A stretch of DNA of 64,000 nucleotides from Liolophura sinensis (lineage: Eukaryota; Mollusca; Polyplacophora; Chitonida; Chitonidae), in contig NW_027018127.1 in NCBI RefSeq assembly GCF_032854445.1, positions 1 through 64,000 of the forward strand, read 5' to 3'. This document shows, piece after piece, positions 1 to 13,965 of the stretch. The position numbers and the translations under genes are program-made. Under the pieces are notes generated by a model. It searched no databases. It saw only the letters and a program-made list of their open reading frames with translations, and had not been told where the DNA came from. The first letter of the stretch is position 1. Every line of letters begins with the position of its first letter.

Positions 1-374
1 TACCAGTCTTGTTTTTGTAATGACTCTAAAACCGTATATAACAAAATAATTATGAATAAGGTGAATTAAGCGACCAATAATTTTTTGTGTTTACTATGGG
101 TTTCTGGTACATTTATGTAATATATTTTGAGCTTTCTGTGGGGATTTTGTGCGGCAGATTCATTTTACATTCTCTTTGTATACGTCTTTTACATCTTTTA
201 CATCTGATGCATCTTGCGTCGTCTATTTATATGGATTTATTTTACATGTGATGTATTTTTCGTCCTCTGTGTATACAACTTTCTGTTACATATGGCGTAT
301 TTTGCGTCCTCTATGAGTTTGTTGTACATTTGGTGTGTTCTGTATGAGTGTGTTGTTCTGTATTAGATTGCTCT

Positions 375-700
375 GCATGTAATGCATTTTGTGTTTGCAG
401 CGGGTTTGTTCTTTATCTGGTGTATTTTGTGTCAGCGGGTTTGTTGTTCTTTTGATGTATTTTGTGTCAGCGGGTTTGTTGTTCGTCCGATGTATTTTGT
501 GTTAGCAGCGGGTTTGTTGTTCTTTTGATGTATTTTGTGTCAGCGGGTTTGTTGTTCGTCCGATGTATTTTGTGTTAGCAGCGGGTTTGTTGTTCCTTTG
601 ATGTATTTTGTGTATGTGGGCTTGATATTCGTCCGATGTATTTTGTGTTAGCAGCGGGTTTGTTCTTTTTCTAGTATATTTTGTGTCGCGCGTCAATGGC
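375..700. repeat. Minisatellite, about 36-39-bp units (75-bp double unit)
   Basis: Alternating units of the type gatgtattttgtgtcagcgg + gtttgttgttc. Related words (tattttgtgt, tgggtttctggtac at about 107) link it to the 44-bp array at 32760-34460. Open frames through it are by-products of the repeat. Confidence 0.8.
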
Positions 701-2510
701 ACAGGTCTCGTGCCTGGTATCATTCGCGCGCAAAAGGGACCGTCCTCGTCCCCTCATTTCCTGCCAGCAGGCTGCGCTCCAGATAACTACTACTGATCTA
801 TAGCGTGTAGGTCTGCTTAATATGGCCGCGAACGGTGACCTGATCCCTTCACCCCGCTCCCGGCGGGACGAAGACCCAGATAATCTCGCGCGAATGGTAC
901 CATTTTCGTGCCTCGACCTAAGGCTTATGTCCCGCTGGAAGAGAAGACGACGACAGTCACCGTTCGAGACCACGTCCAGATCGTACTTATCAAGAGCGCA
1001 GCCCTATGATCGAAATTGACGTGTTTCGCTGGGTCATTCTTAAACTTATACATTAAACTTATGAAACGGACAAACCTGTGTAGGGTTCCAAAAAAATATA
1101 GATGAACAAGGTTCTTAAATATTGTCTGAAAAGAAAATGCTCGGAAACTATGTATAAATGTCACCTAACACCACCTGTGGAATGTGTAGATATAGCTTGT
1201 GACAAAGAAAATAAATAAACTACAATAACCAACATATCAGCTTAACCCGCACAAAATCAGAACAACACACCATTAGAAAGTTTCCAAAAAGAACAACTCT
1301 CACCGACTTTAGTAATTCTTTCTTTTCCACAAATTGTGCTGTGGAAGAGCCATAGAGTAATCAGGAATTTGCCAACAATATAAAATAATTCTACTAAAAT
1401 GTTTTATCCACCAGTGCCACCAGTATGGTGTAATTTAGGTAAGGAAAGTTCAAATATAATCTTCTGAAGAGTAAGAAATTGATGTAGCTTGGTAAACAAC
1501 AATTTATTTAATATTTAGAATTATTTGCTCTCCCAAATGTATCAGTTTGGTTAGAGGACTCCGTTCATAATAGCTATACCAAAGATTCTAGCTCATGACC
1601 TTTTCCTTTAAATTTTCCATCCTCTTGCAGATTTTATCTTCATGATATATTACCATAGTTCTCGATGAGACAAGCCGAGTAATCAGCGTGCCAGCGCGGC
1701 ACAATGACCCATGAAGGCGGGGATATAGTTCATGTAATGTGAAAGCCCGCTTCTCAGCGTTAATTTAATTCAAAATGATAGGACTGATACCGTGAACACG
1801 AGTCTATCCGTTGACCTGAAAATCGTGTTCTAAAGCGTGATTTCGAATTACATGAAGAACATGACTGATACGCCCTCGGGTTGATGGGGTCGCGCCATAT
1901 TTTCTAATTCCACAGGGTTGCAATAGTTTAAAGCAAGTCTTCGGGCCACCTCATGCCAATAAGTCGTGCAGCCAGGGGTTTCCTGTGTCTCCATTACGTT
2001 AGATGATAGTTGTGCGCAGTGTTTGTGAACCAGCCTAAAACTAGACTTGATCATTTCGCGTATAGCTCGGAAGTGGGCCTGTGATGTGCATTGTAGGCTT
2101 ACATTCTTAGGACAAAGAAATGAACACAATGAAGTGATCATATTTCATTCCACACTGGAGAATAGCGAGAGAAAAACACCTTACCATTTGTTTGCGAACA
2201 TTATATGATTATGTGTTTGTCTCGTTATTAACATACATTGCAGCTGCTGGTGGAAAGATATCACATAGAACCATGGACAAGGATGAATAGATATTACATA
2301 GACACAGGAGGATATAGAAAGATGCAGGAAAAACACTATATCAAGAGGGGAATCAGTGCGGAGAAGGGGCGGTCATTCGATCAAAGTACGCGAAGACCTC
2401 AGATGAAAAATACTGACCACGAACCTCATGTGAACAATGCACACAAATACACACAAAGATTTATCATAGCTGTAGCTCAGTTGCTATCCGACGTTTTCTC
2501 ATCAATATAT
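701..2510. other. No gene seen; short GC-richer patch at 700-1010
   Basis: The patch has repeated words such as cgcgcgaatggtaccat and gtcctcgt; similar words recur at 2680-2740, so it is likely a dispersed repeat. 1020-2510 is AT-rich without convincing coding. Confidence 0.4.
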
Positions 2511-2514
2511 TTTA

Positions 2515-2675
2515 TGTTTATTTATTCTATTGGTGTCTTACGCCGAACTCAAGAATATTTGACTTATACGACGGTGGTCATCATTATGTTGGGAGAAAAC
2601 AGGACAGAGCCCGGGGGAAACCCACAACCATCCGCTGGTTGATGGCATATCTGCCCACGTGTATACAACTGGAGA
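2515..2675 (-). mobile_element. SINE family 1, partial
   Basis: Contains the minus-strand body (gggtttcccccgggctctg-type) and the aagaatatttgac / cgccgaactc tail complement. The tRNA head is missing. Confidence 0.75.
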
Positions 2676-2892
2676 GGAAAAATGTAACGCGAATGTTACC
2701 GTCCTCGTGCGACCCGCGGGACGAGATGTCCTCATCCGGCTTCCATATCAATTCTTTACTCGTCTTGTGTAATTTCTTTTTCCGTATCAATTTGCTGTTC
2801 ATTTAATGCCGATTGAATTCTGTGTGTAACTGTTGTAGCTATAGCCTATTCTCATTATACCGGTGTTTTGAAGGTATTCTGTTTGAAAGTAA

Positions 2893-3185
2893 ATGTGATA
2901 ACAAATATAAATGACACTCTCGTTTGCCACTCAGCACTGGAAGGTTAGAGCAAGGAAACAGGAGGTGGTTGGCCTCGTGGCAGTATAATGTGTCTGGGTG
3001 GCGTATAACGTGACGTATCATGTTTGGTGTCTTTAGCAGGATACTTCAATGGCTGCAGACTTTGATGGTATGAACACGCCCTGCCACAAAAACACCATGT
3101 ATGTACACATAGCTAATGACTCTTCGTCGTCATATGGTTGAAAAATTGTTCAGTTCGGCGTAAAACTCCGAGCATGTATTGTACA
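2893..3185 (+). mobile_element. SINE family 2, 5'-truncated
   Basis: Shares the body (cagtataatgtgtctgggtgg, then aatgactcttcgtcgtcat) and the tail gaaaaattgttcagttcggcg with the full-length copies; no tRNA head. Confidence 0.7.
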
Positions 3186-3773
3186 TACATATAGAAACTA
3201 ATATAAATAATTTGCACTCAACTGCTGAAATAATTTTAGGGAAAACTGGTAAATGTCATAAAATAAGGCATTCTCATATATAGCCTAGAGTTAAAAGGTA
3301 ACCCTGCTAACCATTGTAGTGTATAAATGTGTAAAAGCATAGCGAGGGATTTACCTCCCTTCCTGAGATCACGTGCAGTTCTCTGAACTAAGTGTTTTCT
3401 GTTTCAGACTGCGTAGTTTTGTGGGTGTTGTAAAGCACGGTGTATTTGTGTTGACAGGTAAGTCATGTAACATTTAGTACGTCTATTTTTATGGCGCCAT
3501 GTTTCTATCAGGTGAGGATGTGATATCGACAGTATTTAATTGGTCGAGTTTTGCTCAGATGGATACAAAGTAGACATGCGACTGGGGCGTGTCTTTACAT
3601 AGACTCTACCCTCAGCCTGTGGGTAAACCTCTAACACTGTCGATACGCAGTCAGAATATTTCCATCTCCCGGAAAACGACTAATTTTGGTTTATGTTGTT
3701 AATTGTGTCGATCTTGTCACTATAAATACAGGGCGATGGTACGTAAATTATTCATGTGAGTTTTTGAAGCTTT
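3186..3773. other. No gene seen; possible short exon at 3408-3457
   Basis: A 50-base stretch lies between tttctgtttcag and gtaagtcatg, ideal acceptor and donor. No coding support. It lies just outside the duplicated block. Confidence 0.2.
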
Positions 3774-4299
3774 GACCTTGAAAGACATTATGCAGAGTTA
3801 TGCTTAAGGTCGATTACTGGCGGTGACGTGTCGCCCGTGGCACACAAAGCCAGGACAGCCCAACCAGGGATCGCTTTTTGTTTACTTGCTTTCTTGTTTT
3901 TTGTGTTTTTTTTGTTTCTTTACACGGCTTGCCTGCCTGAACCAAATATCAAAACTTGTATTTTATAAACACCCAGATGTATATATAAGCATGAAGTGAC
4001 CACGTGTATTATTAACGCCACACACAGCAGACATTACAGGCTCCCTTAGTGATATCGGACTATGGAGGGTGTAACTTTACACAGATTAGCCCATCAGGAC
4101 AGTCATATACCCACATGCAGGACTGCTGATACAGTAGCCAGGGCTCTCTGTGTGATGCTTTAGCAAACACTAACCTACTTCTACAGCCTACAGCTTACAG
4201 GAGGGGCTTACACCAGGCTGATAGGTGTATCTGTCTAGACATGTATGTCACATTCCTGGTGTGCAGCGTCAACTAACGTTTTAAACATTGTATGTTTTA

Positions 4300-5695
4300 T
4301 CATGGCCCGAGACCTTGATCTAAGGGTGGCTTATATATATACTGATACGCAGGGACCGCTAGCCACCCTTAGCCCAAGAGCTATCTAGACCAGATTCCGG
4401 TATAATGCTTACGAAGAGCTACCCCCTCGTTCAATTCAGATGCATTCGGTCAGCGAGGCGCACATGTGCAGCAGCGGGTGACCTTTCCGTGATATCATAA
4501 CTTGAAATCTACACTAATACTAGAAGTTATCTATGCCTTCAATCAAACATGTGATAGAAAATGAATAAAGATTTAATTTTAGCTGCTTATTTGAAGTATG
4601 ACGTACCAGATGTTTTGAAAAGACAACAGATGGAGGAAATCAAGGCGATATTTTCCGATACAAGTGTATTTTGCCTTCTGCCAACTCGGTTTAGGAAAAG
4701 TTAATTTCTGTTTTACGATTTTATCCATTATAATTTATACACACCTAAATAGTGGTTACCCTCCCCCCACCTTACCCCTTACATGGTAATAAAAAAATTG
4801 TTGAGTACGACGTTAAACCCCAAGCACTCACTCACTCATTTACATGGTAATAAAAAATAATATGAAAGTTTCCGCATGTAGGGCTCTTCGCTGGCGTCGA
4901 CAACGTATTGTTTGTCTTTCTTTTTAGTTCGACGTATCCCCTACATTCCATACATTCCCCTACATTCCATCCTTTCCAGAAATTAACATTCTGACGACTT
5001 ACCATGCAACTGTTGCTTTCAACAGCAAATGGTAAAAGTCATGGCAGCAGATCGTCCTGCATGGTGTCTTTTCAGGACTTCTGGTGTACATGGCAACATT
5101 CTTCAGCAAAAAAACTATCGAGGCCTTCACGTACCGTAATGCCTGTGGTGCCCAATTTTAAATGGAGCTGATGTCGAAGGTAAACCCCCCTTTTCACTGC
5201 AAATTTAATCTGACAGTTTGCACAAACTGTGGGGTCCGTCATTTTGCGCCATGGCCTTCTGTCAAATTCAAGTCTCCTCAGTCACATGGCTTTGTGCCAG
5301 TCAGAACTAACAGCCAGCTCATCAAAACATAATGACGTAATGAAAGGTCAACCACGGATGCGCATAGGCGGGCAGCAATAACACGGTTTAGTAGGTCAGA
5401 ATGTCGACACGGCATGTGACGTAAGTCACAACTGTGAATTATCTTGGATTTACTGGTCGTAAAGGCTACAGAATGCGGAAAAACTTGGCAGAGATAGAGA
5501 GGATGACACGGTGAACGTAGTTCCCTGGAGTTTTTCCCTGTTAATGCATTTATTGGTTCATTTTGCGCGGATTTTTGTTGCGCGTAGTTTCTCTGCGCCA
5601 GGGTGTTTTTCCATACCACTATTTTATCATGGATGACTCCTCGTCTATGATCTACGCCTAACCCCATAGTAAAAGATCACATCCAAGATCCTAGG
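4300..5695. other. A-only insertion in the TRIM-A 5' flank
   Basis: In block B the flanks join directly (near 40630). About 1.4 kb with no recognisable ends or coding; holds a SINE family 2 tail. The frame at 5278-5667 on the minus strand has no family features. Confidence 0.6.
4790..4848 (+). mobile_element. SINE family 2, 3' tail only
   Basis: Reads gttgagtacgacgttaaacc followed by (actc)n, inside the A-only insertion. Confidence 0.6.
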
Positions 5696-5854
5696 CTAGT
5701 TTAATCAGCCTTGATTGCACAATATAGCAGCACTGTGGTAGTCTTTACTTCTGTGGTTCCTCACAATAACACAGTAAAACACTGAAAGCTGGAAGAGTTA
5801 GACCTGTTACAATTTGAATTCATATCAAGGTAGACATTCGCCCCGATTATCATA

Positions 5855-6010
5855 TAACGTTCAGTTCTCTTCACTACCACTGTAGTCCAGACGTTTGACC
5901 CCATTATCATGTAGGGTTAAGTTCCTTTCCGTGCCACTGTAGTTCAGACATTTGACTCCATTATCATATAGGGTCATGCCTCCTTCACTACCACCATTGT
6001 CCAGATGTTT
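5855..6010. repeat. Minisatellite, about 61-bp units, TRIM-A 5' flank
   Basis: Three degenerate units with cactaccactgtagtccaga and cattatcatatagggt. Block B keeps about two at 40765-40890. Confidence 0.65.
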
Positions 6011-6470
6011 CACCCAAATACATGTATCTTGTACCTGAAGCCCCACCCTTTCTGTTGAAGGTGTTTGCTAATTGGCTGGCCTTACCTTTAAATCAGCAGA
6101 CTCTCGTTTTCACACACCAATCTGCTATTTATGGATGGAACTGTATAAAGGTGTCATCACTGTCAAACACGTCTGGCCAAATCGTCTTGATCAGATCTTT
6201 GTCAAAAAAATGTCAGGTACATGATAAATGCTAGAATCGTCAAATGTCTAACTAAGCAGTTATTTCCTGTCAGGGAAGTGAGGCGCTCAAACTCTCATAT
6301 ATCATATGTAAAGCAATGCTTCTTCAGCAAAAGCGACAAAAAATACTGTATCCTATATGTTGTTGAAAGAGAGGAACAGGCACTGCACTGTAGATGGAGA
6401 CTGTACTGTGTTGAATTTTATATTTTCGTAAATGGGAGAACCTGTATTGGTGTCAGTCTAAGTAATTAGC

Positions 6471-6502
6471 TGGTTTTATTTCAGTGAAAAACCGAGCGTG
6501 TA
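6471..6502 (+). promoter_or_regulatory. 5' UTR splice acceptor and leader of TRIM-A
   Basis: A pyrimidine tract ending in tttcag (AG at 6483-6484) lies 18 bases before the ATG. The same arrangement is conserved in TRIM-B at 41311-41343. This implies at least one non-coding exon upstream. Its position and the promoter cannot be fixed from sequence alone. Confidence 0.55.
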
Positions 6503-7174
6503 ATGGCTGAAAGCAAGGAAAATCGTGAAGAAGTTCTCACATGCCCGATATGTGTGCAAACATTCCGGAAACCAGTAACGTTACCTTGTCAGCACAGTTT
6601 TTGCAGAGAGTGTATTGCTGTGTATGCTGACAAGTCTAAACCTGGGCAGACAGATGAGGTCACCTGTAGCACGGGGAGTGAGGGTGTTCACCAGCTGATC
6701 TCATGCCCTGTATGTCGGACACCAACCAGTCTTGGGAGAGAAGGTGTGGCTGGTCTGCCTCCCAACTTTCACCTGGCAGAAATAGTGGAGAGGTTCTCTT
6801 CTGCTGTGAAGGTTGAGGATGACATCCCATATTGTTCTCTGTGTGGTGAGGATAATCAGGCTAAAGCTGTCAAGTTTTGTACCGACTGTTGTTTACTGTA
6901 TTGTAAAGATTGTCTGGCTTCTTTTCATCCCATAATGGGGGCTATGAAGCGTCACCGGCTGATTTCGTCCCAAGAGTACCTCTCTCTGGAAACCTCACAG
7001 CGACAGACCAGTGGCAGGGATGAACAATCAACTCAGCAAGCGTCATGTCCAAGACATGGTGAGCCATTCTGCTTGTACTGTGTACGGTGCCGGCTGGTGA
7101 TCTGTGTGGGGTGTGTGATTGACCATCCGGAACATGCTGTGCGGGATATACCATCTGCAGCGGAGAATGCCAAG
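6503..7174 (+). CDS. TRIM-A exon 1 (RING, B-box1, B-box2)
   Basis: Encodes residues 1-224, phase 0. RING ligands are C14, C17, C29, H31, C34, C37, C68 and C71, with a long 30-residue gap before the last CPVC pair. B-box1 ligands are C111, C114, C126, C129, C134, C137, H142 and H151. B-box2 has C182, H185, C193, C196, C201, C204, H208 and H212. The donor is caag/gtaatg. Reading through the donor would add only 14 residues before a stop. It differs from the TRIM-B exon at roughly 49 of 672 positions (24 residues). Confidence 0.93.
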
Positions 7175-10100
7175 GTAATGCGAAAAAGACATTCGTATAT
7201 TAGTCATCAACCACAGTGAATATTCTGAGTCATTAATCGTGAAGTCAATTCCAAACATAACAATTAATGCGACATACGAAAAACTAAGAAGTTGTGTAAG
7301 TTCAAAATTACTTTGAGATCATGCAAAGAGAAGTAGTAAACAGTTTTCAATGATGTTAGAAAGACGTTCTAAGCGAATGACTTAAATCACAATTTAAATC
7401 GTGTACCGCGCTAGTATATACGTCGATAATCAATATAAATGTCATGATTTGGAACGGTATAATGACCCATAGTTTGTAATCTATAGTGAAGAATGGGGCT
7501 TTTTGTTCTGTACTGTAGTGAGTCGTTTTAAAGACGATCTTTTTAATGTAGCATTTTTTTTTCATTACAGCCAGCGGTCTTGAACAAGACTAGTGAACTG
7601 GAGAAAGTGCTACAAGAAACTAAAGAATCACTGTCAGGAGTTACGAGGCTGTACAATAAGATACAGGTTGGTAGTTTTGATGACACTTGGTCAAGTTGTG
7701 ATTTATTGCATACTTGGTGACTCATTTTTCTTATGAAAATTATAGCTACTCTCAGTGACACAGACGCGATATGCCCACCTCAGGCAACTCCAGTAGGTAC
7801 ATCATCGTCGATAATACGCTGTCATAATATCTATATTGTATATACGCACTCCACATATGTGATGGGGGCCGGCCCCGATAGCACAGTTGGTCGAACGTCC
7901 ACTTCTTGAGCGGTAGACCCTGGGTCAACTCACACCTAAGACTTTAAAAGAGGAAGTTGTAACTTCCTTTCTTGGGGTTCAGCATAAAGGCGATAGAGTA
8001 AGGACTGTTTGACCCATATCAGTATAATGGCTTGGGTGGGGCTGCTTACTTGCCTTCAGTAAGGCGTCTCAGTGAAGCAGCAATAGATAAAAGAGCGGTG
8101 AAAATCCGTCCTGCTATAAGGAGGCACATTATATGCACCCTAAGGACTCCTTGGTCATCATATGACTGAAAAATTGTGAGTACGACGTTAAACCCCAAGC
8201 ACTCACTCACTGATATGTGACGGGGCGACACCTGGGATTAATAGACGTCTCTTAATCCCAGGGTGACACTCTTGGTGTTTGAACCAACACAGCATGAAGG
8301 CTGCACCAGCTCACCCTGCTCAGAGCACCAATTGTGATATTGAACCAAGAACGTCTCTGAGTCGAAACATGTACACCGCTAGACTAAAGTGAAATCCCCT
8401 CCAGCCAGGAAGTGCATTGTAGATACAGTTGTGTGGTGCTTATATTCCACTCTGTTACACAGGCATGTATAATTTCTTGTACAGGCCTGTAATGGTGTGG
8501 ATGAGATAATAAACGTTCTTTGTGTTTGTCAGGAAACCCAGGAACTTCACACTCAAGAGGTAGAAAGGGCTTATTGTGCAGCCTTGGAAGCCTTACAAGC
8601 CTGGAAACAACAGTCCTTAGATGGCATAAAAACTCGCTATTCACAGTGGAGTGTGGAGTGTAGCGCTATACTCCAACATTTCCAGCTACATTCCCAGGAA
8701 ATGGAGAGGATGGTACAGGCTTCCAAAGATTTATTAGCCTCACTGGACGTTGAGTTTTTACAGGTAAGTCAAACATGTACAATCTCTACCATTGGTTCAG
8801 CTGCCTCAGCTCCAGTTAAATACTTCAACTAACCACACAGGACAACCTGACAATAATTTGTCACCTTCAGAGAACGTACAAAGTTTTCTTACATGTATGG
8901 GCTGTGGATATCTTGGTTCTGACCGCTCATTTGTAAACAAATGTGATCTGTATGCTGTGTAAGTGCTCAGAGGCGTCTTATTTACCATTGTCACATTTTT
9001 GAACCTGTGACCGCCCTTTTACAATGACCATAATGAACAGTGATCAGTTGTTCAAATCCATCTCATGGTGCCAGATCTATTAAAGTTTAGGCCCAGAGTT
9101 CAACTGCTTCACTTTGTTCAGTGGTTCTCTCCGGTCGCTGTCTGTTTTTCTACTCATAAGCGATAAGACTAATAAACAACATGTTTTCTCTCCACAAACG
9201 CTTTTGTCTGACTGCCGCCAAAATATTGCCGTTGACCCAGGTCTTCAAATTTGGTACATCATGTGACCTTTATGCATGAGTGTGACGTGTATATTTTACG
9301 TAACTGGTACGGCGCACTGAGTGAAACGTGCACGAGGCTGGTTTAATCAACTATAACTTTGTACAGATTGCGTCATTGCAAATTTAAATTGTGATCCATC
9401 CATTGTATTTCACAATACAATAAACGCAAATCATATTTATCTTCATGATACCTTCAACATATAAATTATATATATATTTATTTGCTTATTTATAATAAGT
9501 ATAAACACATATCTATGATGTTGTTATTGTTTTGTTATTTATCAACATATTTTGAGAAATTAATATTAAATTGAAAATGTGAACTGAAGTGTTCCATTAT
9601 TTCAACATTCGTTACCCAGTGTTTATGAATTTGATACAGAATACAACACGACGGCAAAGCATTTAACCTACACAAGTAAACCAAATAAAATTCAGTATTA
9701 AACTTTTGTTAACCTAATTTTGTGTTTCAATTATTTTTTTTTTCGTACGTAATTCAAACTTTAATTACATTTAAACAGTTGAGCTCCCCACTTTTGTTGT
9801 CGTTTTGCTGATGCCTTAGGTTTCCAGCTCCTTTAGCTCGTCAGACAGAGTTTGGAAAAACTTTTGATCTCCCCGAACTCTCGCTTCCAGCAACGAGCTA
9901 CCTTCCCGGCTCACCGTCAGTGTGGTCGCTGTTTGACACCGTGCTTCTCTCATCGAAGCCTACCTGATAACAGCATCTTAGCTGAAATATGAAAGCAGCC
10001 CTGCAGATGTGTTATTTTATAGTGCTGTATTTTATAGTCGGAATTGTTTTCGAGAAATAAACGTATTCTTTTTATTATTCTTTCCTAGTCGTGAAGCACG

Positions 10101-13100
10101 TCCATAATATTTAGCATCGCATTTTAACACCCCCTGTAAGACACATTATGGTTTCGGCGAGTATTAGGTCACGCCCCTTTAGAACGTTCGGTTGGACGAA
10201 AACAACGTGTCAGGGAAAGTGGGGGCGTTTCTTGCTGTTAATCTTTACCGCAATGGCGTTTTTGTTATAATTACGAAAACATTTTGCTGCTACCAAGGTA
10301 ATAGAATAGAAATAATGTTCGCGTCAGGGTATTCTAACGGTAGTTTTACATCAAATCAATGTGGAAGAGTTTACAAATTTTAGGTCTCAGGCTTCGTCTC
10401 CGGCCTAAAATATAAACTCTTTCACATCGATTTGATGTAAAACTACCATTAGACTACCCTGACGCGAACATTATTTTTTAATTAAAAAAGAGTACGTTGT
10501 TTGATGTTTTTCGAAATACGAATACGAACAGTAATGAAGTCCTTATCAGTGTTTGAAAACATAAATTAGCCAATGTACAAAAGGTATATAGACAACCATG
10601 TCTCAGTTGATGTCCCTCGGGCTCTGCCCAGTTTCCTCCAACCCCAATGCTGAATGCCATCATATAAGAGAAATATTTTGAACACCACGTAAAACACCAA
10701 TCAAGCAAACCATCATGTTATGGCTGTATATACTGTCCCGATTTTCATGCATCCAGATGCGTTTTTCAGCCCAAAACAGTTGATTTTAGGAAGTTCAGAC
10801 CCCTCGGCGATAAGCCATTAACACAATGGCTACTTTCACAAGCTTGTAACACACAAAATTTCACAGCGTTTACTGTGTTTGAGATATTTGTTTGTTTACG
10901 ATTTTAGTCATCATCCTTGTTTTATGCACAAGTATACTTCATTGAAGGATAAATTTTACTATAGGCTATCATTTTCATAAACATTTTGTGAAAGGGAGTA
11001 CTAAGAGAAAGACCAGAATTAAGCCATTTCTTTATTTTCCTAATATCGTTGGTTTATATCCCACTCTTTAGAAGACTTTTACCCTGGTCTTCTGATTTAT
11101 AGTCCACTATGTATCTTCTCCCCACAGCCGTTACGGTAAGGGGAGATAACTCTAGTGTATTTCACTATCATAAAACTTTTTGCCATTATACTTGTGAAAT
11201 TGACAAAGGACTGCTTCTCTTACAGAAGTACCAAATTAAATCATTATCACAACTGAGTATTTATACAACAACTAACTTCAAGTTGGTTACTGTTTTACTT
11301 GTACTCGGTGGAACAAATCATTTCATTTTCAACTAAAATTGGGTGATCGGGAAATCTCTGGAGGAAAAATTACACTGTAACAAGCTCCATAGAATTTATT
11401 ACACCGGAATTCAGAGGTGATTTTGACTATGTTATTGACTAGGGAGTGGTCTAATTGTTTAAGGGAAAAGCCAAGGGCCCCTGTGTACTATAGGGGAGCT
11501 AAGACATTTCATTTATACCTGCGTTTTTGTGACATGTTGTGGTGAAAGTATACCCCAATTCTTCCAAAATTTGGGACAGATATCAGTAGTGTTGAAAGTA
11601 GAATATTACATTTCTTAACCAGCGCTTTGGAAAAGTAAAGATATAAGTATGTTGTTGATGAGATGGTCATGTAAGAAAAAAGAAACTCAATAATTCTGCC
11701 AGGATTACATATATATTGGCTAAAATGAGCAGACCAGGTGACCCAGATTTTAGAAGAAATAGTGTAGGTAAAGAATCTTTGTTTCTGTTATCATCTTTAC
11801 ATGAATTTATATGTGTTTTCAATTCTCTTTGTTGACAGGGTTCCACGGACTTCACCAAAACGTATGTATAAATGTGTTATACCTCTCTAGGTTTGTTATA
11901 CATGTGCAAGTGACTATTGTCAGCAGATGTGTTTCTGTAACACTAAGTACCAACACTGTACTTGTCCAAAACATGACCCAGGTGTATATCTAGTGTTCAA
12001 ACAAACATTTGCTCAGACAAATGAGATCTACATCTGAGTACATCATGACATTTTAATAACTGTGTGATACACAGGTTTACTACACAATATTATTGTGTCT
12101 CTTTGTTTCCTCTCCTCCTCTCACAGAATTGATGACCAGCTGAATGAGATAAGAGCAGATCTGGAGAAACATGAGGTCAGCAGACAGAAGCTTCTAGATT
12201 CTGTACAACATGACCACGTTGTCCCTAGACAGGTGACTGTAAAAGAGACAGTGAAAGAACGTCAGGACTTAGAAGCAGCGGTCGGTGGGCAACCCCTATG
12301 TGTTACAAGTAGGTTGTTACATGTATAAAAGGTATACATTAAGGTGTGCTCAGAGGACAAAAACGACTGTAGGGTTTACATTAGTATGTGCATCAAAGAT
12401 ACAGACATAAAGTGGAGAAGGTGCACAGTTGTGTGCGTTCAAAACACGCGGTGGAGTGTGAAGAAAACAAACCGACATGAGCTGTAATGCAGCAGGGCGC
12501 ACCCAGAAAATGAACAGTATTCCAAGAGTAACAAAAGTGAGAAGAGTTTACAAAAAGCACAGATAGTGTGAGGTGTACATTAGGGTGTGAACAAAACACA
12601 AACTTAGGTCCGGCATTAATTACTGTGTCCATGTAAGTCACAAACTAATCTGAGGTATGCATTAGGGTGAGCAAAACAGATACAAACTAATGTGAGGTAT
12701 GCAATAGGGTGGGCAAAACAGATACAAACTAATGTGAGGTATGCATTAGTGTGGGCAAAAGAAAAATACAAACTAATGCGAGGTATACAGTAAGGTGTGC
12801 AGATAGGATATAAACTAATGTGAGTTATACAGTAGGGTGTGCACGGAAGACTCAAACTAATATAGAGACATAAAATAAGGTATGGTACTTGTAAAGTGTA
12901 CACTGGGCTCAGAAGTCGAAAGGAAATCAGTAGGCTGTCCTGAGAAATTAAAAGCCAATGCAAGCTACTTATAGCATGATTTGCTCAGAAATAAGAAAAA
13001 AAATAAAATAAGTGTATTCAACAATATGTTATTTTCTTCAAAAAAGGAAAGCACATTGCAGAGTGTACAGTTAGAACAGGACAGATGGTAGTGTATCCCT

Positions 13101-13872
13101 CGGTGTCTGGGTGATATTTACCTCGTGTTCAAATAAACAAGTGCACTGTTAAAACAGGACATGTGGCAATGCACGGCATGTTTGCAAATCAGCAGGTGTA
13201 CTGTTAATACAGAACAGATAACATATTGTACAACTGAGTGTCTGAGTGATATTTACCTCATGATTGTGTACAAATCAGCAGGTGTACTGTTAATACAGAC
13301 CAGATAACATAGTGTACAACTGAGTGTCTGAGTGATGTTTACCTCGTGATTGTGTACAAATCAGCAGGTGTACTGTTAATACAGAACAGATTACATAGTG
13401 TACAACTGAGTGTCTGAGAGATGTTTACCTCATGATTGTGTACAAATCAGCAGGTTTACTGTTAATACAGAACAGATTACATAGTGTACAGCTGAGTGTC
13501 TGAGTGATGTTTACCGCGTGATTGTGTACAAATCAGTAGGTGTGCTGTTAATACAGAACAGATAACATAGTGTACCACTGAGTGTCTGAGTGATGTTAAC
13601 CTCATGACTGTGTACAAATCAGGAAATATATATAGTAAATAATACATAGGTTTGTATACATGTAGGTGCGTAGGTGTACAATGCATGCACGTATAAAGAC
13701 AAAACACTGCATGGCAAGTTAGCAGAAAGACAGGAATGGTTGAGCGTGAGTGAGTGCTTGGGGTTTAACGTCGTACTCAATGGTTGAGCGTGAATGACAT
13801 AATATGAAGCTGGTATTGCATGAGAAAGTACTGAGGAAAAGGGAATAGAATGTACACCTGAAGCCAGAGCTA

Positions 13873-13965
<93 letters not shown>

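Noticed and set aside
5278-5667. 129-codon minus-strand frame
   Set aside because: It lies in the A-only insertion, with no family features and no counterpart in block B.
7175-7219. Read-through of exon 1 as a short RING/B-box protein
   Set aside because: The added 14 codons cross a good donor site and the downstream exons join in frame. Intron retention is possible but has no support here.
10192-10383. 63-codon frame conserved in both blocks (44842-45033)
   Set aside because: It overlaps the hairpin arm in intron 3; its conservation matches that of the surrounding intron.
12616-12963. Cys/Tyr-rich minus-strand frame in TRIM-A intron 5 (longer in TRIM-B)
   Set aside because: It is a by-product of the 42-bp repeat, whose length is a multiple of three; it is intronic and antisense.
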